DNA from: Mesostigma viride
Taxonomy: Eukaryota > Streptophyta > Mesostigmatophyceae > Mesostigmatales > Mesostigmataceae
Direction of reading: 5' to 3'
Length of the DNA: 64,000 nt
NCBI GenBank assembly: GCA_009746045.1
Contig: RPFO01000080.1
Span: 7,278,244-7,342,243 of the forward strand
Both the position numbers and the translations under genes were made by a program. Under the pieces are notes generated by a model. That model was not told where the DNA came from. It did no database searches and saw nothing but the letters and a program-made list of their open reading frames with translations. Shown here in pieces: positions 20,434 to 30,834 of this stretch; the first letter of the stretch is position 1; every line of letters begins with the position of its first letter.

Positions 20434-20763
20434 ATGCCACGACGTAAAATAAACAAGGGTGGACAGTCTGGATTTCCTTACTACGCAGTAGCTCACGACG
20501 GGGATAAGGGTAGGCCTGCTATATTCTACAGCTGGAAGACTTGTGAGGAGCATAAGATATTGTCCCAAGGCTCTAGTGCTAAGTGGAAAGGGTTTGATAA
20601 CATTACAGATGCAGATAGGTTTGTTAGAGAACACATGCCATTGCCTGAGGGGATGCACGTCACACGTGAATGCTCCAAGCCACCCACACTCAGCAGTCAG
20701 GGGGAGGGGACAGCAGTTACAGTGACTTTCTCTCAGCTGACCATTGGCCCTAGCAAGCAGTAG
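20434..20763 (+). CDS. Viroplasmin/RNase H1 hybrid-binding-like ORF upstream of gag (Ty3-2)
   Basis: 109 codons from an ATG. Residues ~15-68 read as PYYAVAHDGDKGRPAIFYSW, then KILSQGSSAKWKGFDNITDA and DRFVREH. This is the YYAV...W...W/YK.F.....A..F(L/V) pattern of the viroplasmin / RNase H1 N-terminal domain, which contacts RNA:DNA hybrids in RNase H1. The C-terminus (VTVTFSQLTIGPSKQ) resembles the end of the Ty3-1 counterpart (LTLEFGSLSITVVKKD). It lies between leader and gag on the coding strand, the same place as in Ty3-1. The frame is intact although gag and pol are not. Function is inferred from the fold only. Confidence 0.75.
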   Translation: MPRRKINKGGQSGFPYYAVAHDGDKGRPAIFYSWKTCEEHKILSQGSSAKWKGFDNITDADRFVREHMPLPEGMHVTRECSKPPTLSSQGEGTAVTVTFSQLTIGPSKQ

Positions 20764-21067
20764 AGGAGACCATTACTAGGGAGTAGTATTAGGTTCTATA
20801 GTTATAGCTTTATAGCACGTGGTTGCTCTCTCTCCCTTTGCTCTCTCTTCCTTCCTGGGGAGGTGTTGCCTGCAGTGTAAGGTACCGGTACGAGCACCAT
20901 GCCCACACGGTCCCAAACAAGGAACGCCAGAGATACATGCAGAGGAAGAGACTAGAGAACGAGATCTAGAGAATACAGAGATAGAACCGGTAGACAACCA
21001 CGAGCACGGTACAGAGGGTATAGAGGTACCACTGCACGTCCAAGCAGGGACAAATACAGGTGAGGTC

Positions 21068-21265
21068 ATGGAGAGACCTGCGGAAGGCTCCCCACGATCC
21101 AGAGATCAGAACCCTAGGTTCCCAGCGGATGGGGACAATATAGACGCCTTACCCAGGCAGGGAGATGACAGGAACGACCGAGAGAGGCTCCAAGAGTACT
21201 CGCAGCAGCAGCAACAGCAGCAGCAACAGCAGCAGCAACAGCAGCAGCAACAGCAGCAGCAGCAA

Positions 21266-21336
<71 letters not shown>

Positions 21337-22254
21337 GCAGCAACCGCAGCAGCAGCAACAGCAGCAACAGCATCAGCAGCAGCAACGGTCACCACAGCAG
21401 CAATGGCAACAGCAGCAACCCCGGATGCAGCAGCAACAACCCCAGACGAGACCACAATGGCTACCACCGGATCCAGAGCAGCAGGGAGACGATAATGGAG
21501 ATACCCTGCACTACCGCCAGCAGCAGCCAGTCACCGGGCGGCCAACGCATCCTTGGGCAGGTCGGGGGCGGCCCCAGAGACCTCCACCGGGTCCCCCACA
21601 CCGGGGCAGACGCAGAGTGTCCTTCGGCAGCACGTCCCTGTTACCCACAGCGCTATGGTATTCGGACGAGGAAGGGGAGGCCCCAGGGGCAGATGGCGAG
21701 TTCGATGACCTGGAAGGGACTAACGAGGCGGACGAGGGATCTGTCACGCAGGGCCCGCCCGTTGGTTCTTATAGACCACGGACCAGCCCAGGGGAGACCC
21801 GGAGCAGTGTCACCACCCGCGACGAGGAGACTCACCCGCCAGCCCAGCGCCCGGCACCTCAACCGCAGCGTCTACGGGCGCTTGACAGTAGCGTGGTCCC
21901 TTCGCCCGCGGCCGTCGGTAACCTGAATTTCAGCAGGGTGGCACTGGATGACCCGGGGTACGAACACCCCTCGTCGGTACAGGTGCGCCGGACACACGGC
22001 ACACCGGACAGATCCGGATCTCTCCCGCGGTCGCAGCCTCCAGCATTCGGCTCCATCTCCTACAGAGAGGTCGGTGGGCCTAAGCTTAACACGATAAAGG
22101 CCCCACCGATGCCTACCTTCAAGAATGTTCCCAAGCTGCACGCGGATATGAAACCGCGAGAGGTCGACGAATGGGGACGCATGTGGCAACAGCAGTATAC
22201 AGTTTGGTGCAATCACAACAGCTGGGAACTGGCCACCTGTGATTTGATCCCCAC
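21068..22254 (+). pseudogene. gag: Ty3-2 Gag, N-terminal part with long polyglutamine tract
   Basis: The frame is open from 20819 (a GTG); the first in-frame ATG is at 21068. Residues ~45-125 from that ATG are almost all glutamine, coded by mixed CAG/CAA (21199-21440), followed by Pro/Arg/Gly-rich sequence and the start of the capsid region (NHNSWELATCDLIP). At ~22250 (GATCCCCACG) the frame shifts by one base: the capsid continues as HVVNTCMDPSVVSILNCES in the next frame, parallel to Ty3-1 Gag. Either a deletion or a sequencing indel at the C run explains this. Confidence 0.75.
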
Positions 22255-23289
22255 GTGGTCAACACCTGCATGGACCCCTCGGTGGTGAGCATCCTGAACT
22301 GTGAGAGCATCGCATCCCAGTCATACCCGCAAACCGTGGAGGAGCTGATGGACCGGGTGCGCCGCAAGCTGATACCCCCAGACGCGGAGCTCCACGAGCG
22401 GATCGCTTTCGGCAAGCTGCGCCAGGGGACCACCCCATATCGCGAGTTTCTGTCCAAGTTTGAGTCCAGCGCCGCTTATCTAACCGACATGACCTGGTAC
22501 GAGTACAAGATCAGATTCATCGAGGCGCTCAGCCCCGAGCTGCAGGACGAGGTATTCAAACACTACGCTGAGGTCCCCTGGAAGGAGTGGGACATCCTGA
22601 ATATCCAGAGATACCTTCTGCAGGTGGCCGACGTGGTGTCTCGCGGGCGCGCACCCTCGGTGCGCCGTTTCTTCAGACCTGCTCCCCCGCGACGGGTGAA
22701 CCAGATGTACTCCACTGATTTCGCCGGCGAGGAGGAGGACGAGTACCTCGACGACCCTGACGAGGGCTACACTGACCCTGGCGTCAACGCGATCGACGCT
22801 AGCAAGGCGCGCTGCTTCATGTGCAGCGAGGTGGGGCACCTCAAGCGCGACTGCCCCAAGCTCCGGGGCAAGAACGCCAGTCGTGGGACAGGAGAGGGGA
22901 CACCCAGTGTTCGTTTCTCCGGCCCGGCCTTCGGCAGTCGCCCCGACTCCTCCGGTCCTCGGGATCGACCCCGCAACGCGGGTGAGCGTGCGGCTCGCCT
23001 GCAGCACGCCAGACAGGCCCCGACGCAGTACCAGCAGCCGCGACCACCTGCGACCAGCTCTACCAAGGGTGTGTTGCGTGCGGTCAACGAGATGGAGGCG
23101 CGGCGACAGTCCTCCTCTTCCGGCCAAACGCAGGCAGTGGCTGGCTACGAGTATGACGACGAGGAGGGGGCTGACGAAGAGGAGGAGGGGGGGAAGAGGG
23201 CGGGTGGTCGGGCGAGGCGGCCTCCCGTCCCACCGCTCCTCGGGAGTAGTAGCCCTGCCCATGGGCTTGGGTCCCGGGGTAGGGGATAG
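22255..23289 (+). pseudogene. gag: Ty3-2 Gag, capsid C-terminal part and zinc knuckle
   Basis: Continuation of Gag after the frameshift. Capsid-like IAFGKLRQGTTPYREFLSKF is at ~residues 45-65, and the CCHC zinc knuckle CFMCSEVGHLKRDC at ~183-196. An Arg/Ser/Pro-rich tail with an acidic stretch ends at TAG 23287-23289. Unlike Ty3-1, the knuckle is in the capsid frame. Binds element RNA, by family knowledge. Confidence 0.85.
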
Positions 23290-25545
23290 GATAGAAAAAT
23301 CAGATGGTAGCCCAGACGCGGAGTCAACTAGAGTAGAGGTAGACGTCAATAACGTGGCCGCAGACGCGTCCTCCCAACCGGCGGCGCGTGCATCTCAAGG
23401 AGATTCGCGGCATCTGTTTCTTTTCAGTGGAGGGTTATTGGTTCCCCCCACCGTCCTTGATCCGTATTTGAAGGAGAAAACGATCATGGACGTGAAGTTC
23501 CTGGTCGACACCGGCGCCTCCACGTCCTTCATCAACGAGGCCCTGGTGCGTCGGCTGGGCCTGGTACCCCGGCCTCACACCACGGCAGTCTATGTCACCT
23601 ACTCAGACGGTCGGCGACACCAATCGCCGGGCCTAGCAGACATCAAGGGTGTGCTGCAGGGCACTCCAGTGGACCTGGTGGCGACTATTGCGCCGCTGGG
23701 CGCTGCCGACATCATCATTGGAGTGGACTGGCTGGACAAGCAGGATGTGGACATCAGTGTGCGCCGGCGGGTACTACCCGCCGGCGCACACTGATGTCCA
23801 CATCCTGCTTGTCCAGCCAGTCCAAACAACAAAGTTTGGTTTCCTGATGGTTCATTCTGGTGCCCTGACAGCGAGTATAGGGCACAGGCCGCGGAGGTCC
23901 ATAACATTACACACGAGCGCTCGGCGGACGGGCCTCGACCAGCGTCCCAGATCCTGATGAGTAGCAAGACGCTGGCGCGCCAGCTCCGGAAGGGCAAGGA
24001 GTACGCGATGTATCGCATAGACCTGGATAGCACTCAGGCTCTGCTTAACGAGATTGGTGTCGGATTCACACCGGATGAGCTGGCGCGGTTCAATGCCGTC
24101 CTGGAGAAGCGCACTACCCTTTTTGCGGACCGCACCCCCCAGTTCCCTCCCAATCGATCGGTGTTGCACCGTGTCCAGCTCCAGGAGGGTTCCGGTTCTA
24201 CCGTGTCTCCCATGTACCGCATGGGCCCAGTCGAGCTGGTGGAGCTCAAGAAGATCCTCATTTCACTGCTCGACGCGGGGCTCATTGAACCCAGCAACAG
24301 CCCCTTCTCAGCGGGCGTGCTGCTCGTTCCCAAGCCAGGAGGCAAGTGGCGTCTGGTGACGGATTACCGGAAGCTGAACGCCATCACCGTCAAGTCCCGG
24401 TATCCCCTACCGCGGATCGACGACATCTTCAACCGTGTCCAGGGGGCCACGTGTTTCACCGTCATCGACTGTGCGGACGGGTTTTGGCAGCTGCGCATCG
24501 CGCCAGAAGACTGCCACAAGACTGCGTTCGCTACGCCCTTCGGTCACTATCAGTTCCGGGTGGCGGCAATGGGGCTGTGCAATTCGCCGGCGTCCTTCCA
24601 GATGCTGATGAATGACATCCTCCGTCCGGTGATGGGCACCGCCCACTTGCCGCAGGTCTCTCAGGACCTGGCGGACCCGCAGAAGGGGGCGCGCCCGCCC
24701 TGGACCTACAAGCGCACGTGCGCGCTGGCGTATCTGGACGACATCCTGGTGTACTCCAAGACGTTCGAGGAGCACCTAGAGGATGTAGACGCCGTTCTGC
24801 AGATCATGGAGGATGAGCACCTTTCGGCGCGGAAGGCCAAGGTGCGCGCCGGCCGCTGCGTGCCGTTTCTGGGCCATACCTTATCCGCGGACGGCATCGC
24901 GACCGACCCTGAGAAGATCGAGTCTGTCCAGCAATGGCCTGTCCCTACGGATGTGAAAGGGGTGCGCAGCTTCCTGGGATTGGCCTCTTACTACCGACGG
25001 TTCATTCCGCGGTTTGCCACCATCGCCGCCCCGATCAACGCTCTTCTCAAGAAGGGTACCCCGTTCCTTTGGGCTGAGCAGTGCCAACAGGCTTTTGAGG
25101 CGCTTAAGCGCCACCTCACCACAGCACCAGTCCTTATCCTGCCGGACCCGGCCCTTCCTTTCGTTGTGGCTACGGACGCCAGCAAGGTGGCCATCGGGGG
25201 TGTCCTCCTGCAGGACCAAGGCAAGGGTCTTCAGCCCATCGAGTATATCTCACGCACAATGATTCCGGCGGAGCGGAATTACCCAGTGCATCAGCAGGAG
25301 CTTCTGGCAGTAGTCTACAGCTGCCACACGTGGCGTCACCATCTTCTGGGGGCCCAGTTTTCGGTGGCCATTAGTGAGCAGGGGGATCTCGACCCCCACC
25401 GCCTGGTGATCCACACCGACCACCGGCCGCTCACCCACCTCCTGGTGCAGCCCAACCTGACGCCCCGCCAAGCGCGGTGGATGGAGTACTTGTCACAGTT
25501 TGCGCCATTCAAGATCCAATACGTCAAGGGCGCGGACAACGTGCA
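23290..25545 (+). pseudogene. pol: Ty3-2 Pol, part 1: protease, RT, RNase H
   Basis: The protease motif LVDTGASTSFINEALVRRLG lies in the 22883-23794 frame. That frame is ended by a 99-bp perfect hairpin (23725-23823) inserted where Ty3-1 reads LGLDWHQDN. RT and RNase H follow in the 23957-25714 frame: VDCADGF-type motif, AYLDDILVYS at residue ~259, then ATDASKVAIGG and the TDHRPLTHLL end of RNase H. The frame shifts at ~25545, where Ty3-1 reads NIVPDALSRRADY. It is thus split into at least three frames and not functional as read. Confidence 0.88.
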
Positions 25546-27110
25546 TGGTGCCAGACGCCCTTTCGCGACGGGCGGACTATTGGTTCTACGAGGACATGGA
25601 TGTGCTTCATACCACTTGCGTACCAGTGGCCGCCCCGGGGACCGCCTACGGCGCGGAGCCACGGTCTCCCCGGGCCCGCCACCTGTTTCATCTGGGACAC
25701 ACCACCAGCGATGACTTGTCACCTCTCTTGGAGGAGACGAGTGCCCACGAGGACGTGGACGCCCCCGGGGAGGGGGAGGGATCGCATATGCGCATGCCCC
25801 TTAGCCATGTGGTGCCGCCCCAGGGAATTTTTCAGCTTCAGCCGATCGGCCCGCCCACAGTCTTCTCCGAATTCGTCAACCAGGCGAGTGCGGAGACAGA
25901 CCCGGCCGCGGACGCGTTCACAGTCACGTCGGAACTGGAGACGATGATCAGTCGTTTCACGGTCACGGAGGAAGCGGCGCTTGAAGCCATCCGGGCGCAT
26001 CCCCAGCAGATGGGTGCCTACCCTTGCAAGTTCCAGGAGGGACGCCTGTTCGTGAGTGTCCAGCCGGAGGAATGGCGGTTGTATGTCCCGGAGCTTTGTA
26101 GGGCCGCCTTGCTTCACGAGCTCCACGATTCGCTTATAGGCGGACATCAAGGAAGCCACCGTCTTTATCCTCGGGCCCGCAAACATTTCTACTGGCCAGG
26201 GATGAAGGAGTATATTGAGACATATGTGCGCCAGTGCCCCTCGTGCCAGATCATGAAGTCCAGGAACACGGGCTCGCAAGCCGTCCCCAAGACGTTACCT
26301 GATCCGATGGGTCCCTGGGATTCTATCATGATGGACTTCATCGGCCCGTTCAAGAAGGCGAAGAGCGGCAACAGCATGGTCCTGGTGTTCGTGGACCGCC
26401 TGACACGCATGTGTCACTTGGCCCCGTGTCCGGCCGACCTCACTGCGGAGGAGTGCGCCAAGTTGTACCTGACGCACGTGTTCCGGTTCCACGGGCTCAG
26501 CCGACAGTTCATCTCCGACCGCGACAAGCTCTTCACGGCCAAATTCTGGCAGGAGTTTTTCGAACGGCTGGGCACCAAGGTGTCGCTGGGCACGGCTTAC
26601 CACAGTTCGTCGTCACATCTGGTGGAGCGGTTGAACCGCACAGTGCAGGAGACCATGCGACACTACACCGACGCGGTGGGCAGCAATTGGGAGGAACTTC
26701 TGGGCTTGGTGGAGTTCTCCCTGAACAATGCCCCCCAGGCCGCCCACGGATTTACCCCCTTCTTCCTCAACTCTGGCAGGCACCCTCTCACGCCTCTCGA
26801 CTTGCTTATGAGCCCCGGACTGGAGGAGGATCAGGTCAAGCTGGACACACGCCAGGGGGTTGATCGCTTGCTGCAACGGATGCACCAGGCTCATAACAGT
26901 GCAGTCCAGGGCTACCGCGCCGCGACCGAGCGGTATCTGGAGAGGACAGCCGGCAAGCGGGATAACCGGGCGCCGTCCATTGAGGTGGGCGATTGGGTCC
27001 TGGTGGAGGGCCCACAGATCGGACGATTCTCACACAAGGTGGAGAAGGAGTTGAAGACTAAGCTTCGTCCCATGTTCCTGGGCCCCTACAAGGTTCGGCA
27101 CCAAGTTTGA
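25546..27110 (+). pseudogene. pol: Ty3-2 Pol, part 2: integrase
   Basis: Starts with VPDALSRRADYWFYEDMD. The HHCC finger runs through GGHQGSHRLYPRARKHFYWP and CPSCQIMK. The DDE core is DSIMMDFIGPFKK, SRQFISDRDKLF and HLVERLNRTVQE. The frame ends at 27110 by a shift: LGPYKVRHQV stop, where Ty3-1 reads LGPFHVLSRVGNFLYKV. Confidence 0.88.
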
Positions 27111-27117
27111 CGACGTC

Positions 27118-27450
27118 ATGTTCCAGGTGGACGTCCCAGTGTCATGGAACCTCACGTCCAACCGTTTCCATCGTGACCAGCTCAAGTTGTACCACCAGAA
27201 CACCATTCAGGGTCGGGTCAATCCCCCGGCCCCGTTGGAATTCAATCCGGACACGGGGGAACAGGAGGATGAGGTGGCAGCGATCGTGGGACACCGGGAT
27301 GTCAAACGAGGTCGGGGGACCCAGCGACAGTACCGTGTGCGATGGCGATTCGCGCAGCATGAGTCTGAGGACTCCTGGCGCACTTCTACTGAGTTAGCGG
27401 GTTGCGCCCGCTTATTGGAAGCGTACAAGAAGACACACCAATTGCATTAG
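27118..27450 (+). pseudogene. pol: Ty3-2 Pol, part 3: chromodomain tail
   Basis: VDVPVSWNLTSNRFHRDQLK joins to the integrase C-terminus, then a chromodomain-like segment (AAIVGHRDVKRGRGTQRQYR, VRWRFAQHE) ends in ARLLEAYKKTHQLH. In chromoviruses this domain directs integration to particular chromatin. The stop TAG takes its last base from the 11.2-kb TIR element inserted at 27450; the unoccupied site would read CATTAATAG, also a stop, so the protein end is unaltered. Confidence 0.85.
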
Positions 27451-27737
27451 GGTGGTCCCACGCGGAATGGGGTCATTTTTTGCGCATTTTGCAAGAAAAA
27501 AACGCTAGTTTCAATCGTCCGATCGCGTTTTTTCGCGCGAATTTGGCGTCCGATCGCGTATTTTCGAGCTAATTTGGTGTCATAATGCTTAATTCATGTC
27601 AATTTGAGCGTACATTCCACATCAAGAGGCTTGAAATTTAGTAAAACATGTCAATCTAAGGGTATATTTCACATGGAGAGACTCGACAACAACCTAAACT
27701 TCGAATCTAAAACAATAGGACGAGCATTGCCAACCAC

Positions 27738-28732
27738 ATGGAGCGCTCATCATTTCCCCTCAACTTTTTTCCTGTGGGGGAGGACGGAGGGAAGTTGAAG
27801 AGGCAGTTGTACTGGATGCCGCTAGACTACGTGATAAAGGTGGCAGAGCTGACGGACAGCAAGAGGAGGAAGTCGAAAACGCAAGAGCAGATTGCGGAAG
27901 CGAAATTACGGATTAGGCCCTCAAAAAATTAAGTGCGACTGACGACCCTCCTATTGGTGTCGTATCCAGACATCTGCCCATAAAGCATCACGTCTTCTAA
28001 CTTTGCATACATTGGATTCTCCGGATCCTTGTTCCCTGCCTTCATAACGGCAGAAGTCCACCCATCAGACCAAAAGGCCTCTCGTGCTCCGAAGTCTTTT
28101 TCCCCGTCCATAGTTGTCTCACTTAATAAGTCTCATTTCCAACGTGGGCTTCTCATCACCCTCATTGCCCGCCCCCTTAGCCTCTCTTCCGCCCCCTTAG
28201 CCTTCCCTCCGGAAGTGTCAGCATGTTGAGCCGCTGGTCCGAAGTCCACCGCCACATTTGCCAAGTGTAGGATCCGCTCCACATCCTCCTTACCTGAGCG
28301 CATACCGATCAACCCATCAACGAGTGACTAAAATCGAGTTATTAGAAGAAGAGGGATTGCCAAAGTTTGGATATCAAGTGAGGACACAATCCACTCGCAG
28401 AAATTTTAGATTACCCTTCTTATAGTTTACCCTTGTTGTCTTTGCACATGGTGCGGTTCGTCCTTCAACCTCTCCTCGCAGATAGACCCGGGCTGGCATA
28501 ATCTTACTACGTACTCAAGGCACGGAAAGTTGGGGGGGGCAAAAGTGAAAGTTCCTGAGAGCCGACATGAAGATTCAAGGGTCGGCGGAGGAATCGGGAA
28601 GTCGTCCGTCAAATACGGTAAGCAGAGATTCTTAATACCTGGAATCGTCTTTTCGACGCACACCAAACCCGTAAAGGAAGGTTGACCTGCGTTGGATACG
28701 TCCGATTTCTGAAATCCTGGACACGGGGGCAA
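27738..28732. pseudogene. Possible captured gene fragments inside the TIR element
   Basis: Short frames with protein-like composition: plus 27738-27932 (MERSSFPLNFFPVGEDGG start), minus 27929-28111 (MDGEKDFGAREAFWSDGWTS start) and minus 28427-28732 (GLVCVEKTIPGIKNLCLPYL inside). On the minus strand GT-AG-like junctions lie between the latter two (TTTTAG before TCACTCGTTGATGG and CTCAG/GTAAGG near 28295), compatible with exons. I recognise no family. This could be transposase remnants, host exons or chance. Confidence 0.3.
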
Positions 28733-28979
28733 CTAGCAAACTACACGAAAACTCACGAAAATCGGTGTCAAATGCCTGGGCAGCAACCCAGAATTACGGC
28801 TTGATCAGGCATTTTTTTTTTTTTTGAGAGTTTTATCGAGACAAATGAAAAAGACAATCCGAGCGTTATCCGTTCCTCGCTGCCAGATTCTACTGGATAC
28901 CATGCGCTGACTCGCGTTGACCAAGCTTTATTCTTTGGGTTATCGGCTTCCCAACTTTCCGTGTACTAGACTGGGCCTA

Positions 28980-29180
28980 AGCCTAAACATAGTACCTCGA
29001 GCTACCATGGTCCGGATTCTCCCGATTTCTGGCCTGCGCTGGTTGTCTCTTTGATAGTACTGCTGGTTGTCTCCTTGATAGTACCACCGATACTAAATAT
29101 ATCCGGCCCTCGGCCACTACAGATTCTCTGCTGCCCATGTGCGGCGTGAGACACAACAACAACAACAACAAGCCTAAACA
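28980..29180. repeat. Dispersed repeat (CTGCGCTGGTTGTCTCCTTG)
   Basis: 29000-29065 (CTCGAGCTACCATGGTCCGG ... GCGCTGGTTGTCTC) recurs inverted at 51336-51400. The CTGCGCTGGTTGTCTCCTTG core also occurs at 36441-36465. The family is not identified. Confidence 0.6.
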
Positions 29181-29199
29181 GTACGGCGTCCAGGTCCGC

Positions 29200-29520
29200 G
29201 CCGACCCAGGGGCCCGCTAGCCCTCCAGGTCCACGCAGTCCTCCCGGAGCCGCGGGCAACACTCCTTAAAAGAACTTCCGCAGGTACTTACTTACTCCTT
29301 AAAGAAGCCGGCGGTAAGGGTCCCCAAGGCCCCGAACTCCAAGACGAAGGGCACCACACGGTGGTGCCCGACGTCGCCTTAGGCCGTGGGCTTGGCCCGC
29401 TCAACCCGATCCGCCGGGTAGCCCGGCCGCCGCCTGGGATGCACCAACTGAACCATGCGCACATGGCTAAGAGCCAAGGGGCGAGCCACAGAAACGTCAA
29501 TGAGCAAGTGCCGGCTGTCT
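29200..29520 (-). pseudogene. LINE endonuclease-domain fragment
   Basis: The minus strand matches the segment around GGCGACGTCGGGCACCA of the LINE copies at ~18250 and ~37655, with deletions and a short internal duplication (CTCCTTAAAAGAAC / ACTCCTTAAAGAAG). It is a decayed piece of the same endonuclease-coding LINE. Confidence 0.65.
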
Positions 29521-30232
29521 TATATATTTGAAACATTAAGGAGACAACCACATGGCAGCAAGTATCACGGTTTTCCATATACACCGTTTCCATCCATCCA
29601 TCGATCCATCGGGGTTAATGCTCCGTGACTCCCCAACGGGAGCACAAGTCTAATTAATTAATTAGTATACATCCTTTCCCGTTCATCACAACCCTCAAAC
29701 TTGTACTTCTGGACTCGCCAAATCAATCAACGAGCGTCGCCCATAAAAAAGCACGACAAGGTATGACACTCCCAACATCCGACTTCAACTGTAAAATGCA
29801 CGATTCGGCAATCTTCAAAACATGAAAAATGTAGTCCTCCTTGACACTGTTCCCGATTAGGGATCACGCTATGGCTTCCAACATCGCAATGTGGTCCAGC
29901 CAGTTATCTGTGTAAGCTACACTCTCGCACAACTTAATTTGCGCGCCGACGGCACCCGCACCCGCCATCTCAACACATAGCAAGCACTTAGTATGGCAAG
30001 CGGATTATGGCCTTATCCACTTAATAGCCCGCCTCACCCTTCAAAAGTTTCATTACCGTCAATGTCTCGGGCTGCACATAACACAACAAAAACACAGTCA
30101 CGCATACCGTCGTCAAGCACCTGTAGTCTACGACGCGTCGCTCGAAAACATTTACAAAAAATGATGCAAAGCAACGGAGGCATTTCGAAAGTATTCGACG
30201 AATCAAGTACCCCCGCACAAAAGCATGTTTCA

Positions 30233-30776
30233 CAACCTCGAATTGGGGAGGGGTCTCGCTGCAGCTAGACCCTTCCGTGAACGCAAAAAATAAACATCGA
30301 ATAAGTGGGAGGTCTTCCTGCAACTAGACCCCTCAAATCATACAAAGATGAAACATTGAAGTTGGGAGGGGTCTAGCTGCAGCTAGACCCTTACAGGAAT
30401 GCGAAAAAACAACCAATAATTGGGAGGGTCTACCTGCAGCTAGACCCTTACATGCAATCAAAAAGGATGAAACCTTGGAAGTTGGGTGGGGTCTAGCTGC
30501 AGCTAGACCCTTACAGGAATGCGAAAAAACAACCAATAATTGGGAGGGTCTACCTGCAGCTAGACCCTTACATGCAATCAAAAAGGATGAAACCAGGGAA
30601 GTTGGGAGGGGTCTAGCTGCAGCTAGACCCTTACAAGAATGCGAAAAAACAACCAATAATTGGGAGGGTCTACCTGCAGCTAGACCCTTACATGCAATCA
30701 AAAAGGATGAAACCTGGGAAGTTGGGAGGGGTCTAGCTGCAGCTAGACCCTTACAGGAATTCGAGAACTTTATCAC
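30233..30776. repeat. 120-bp tandem repeats, left arm
   Basis: Exact 120-bp period from 30361, about 3.5 units plus diverged outer units. Each unit has two dyads. One is a perfect 22-bp palindrome with core GTCTAGCTGCAGCTAGAC (first at 30369-30390); the other is a near-palindrome GTCTACCTGCAGCTAGAC. They are linked by GCGAAAAAACAACCAATAAT and AATCAAAAAGGATGAAACC. Confidence 0.92.
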
Positions 30777-30834
30777 AAATGAGTAACATCGTCTCTCTGC
30801 AAAGAGACCCTTGCCAAACATGCAAGGACTGGCG

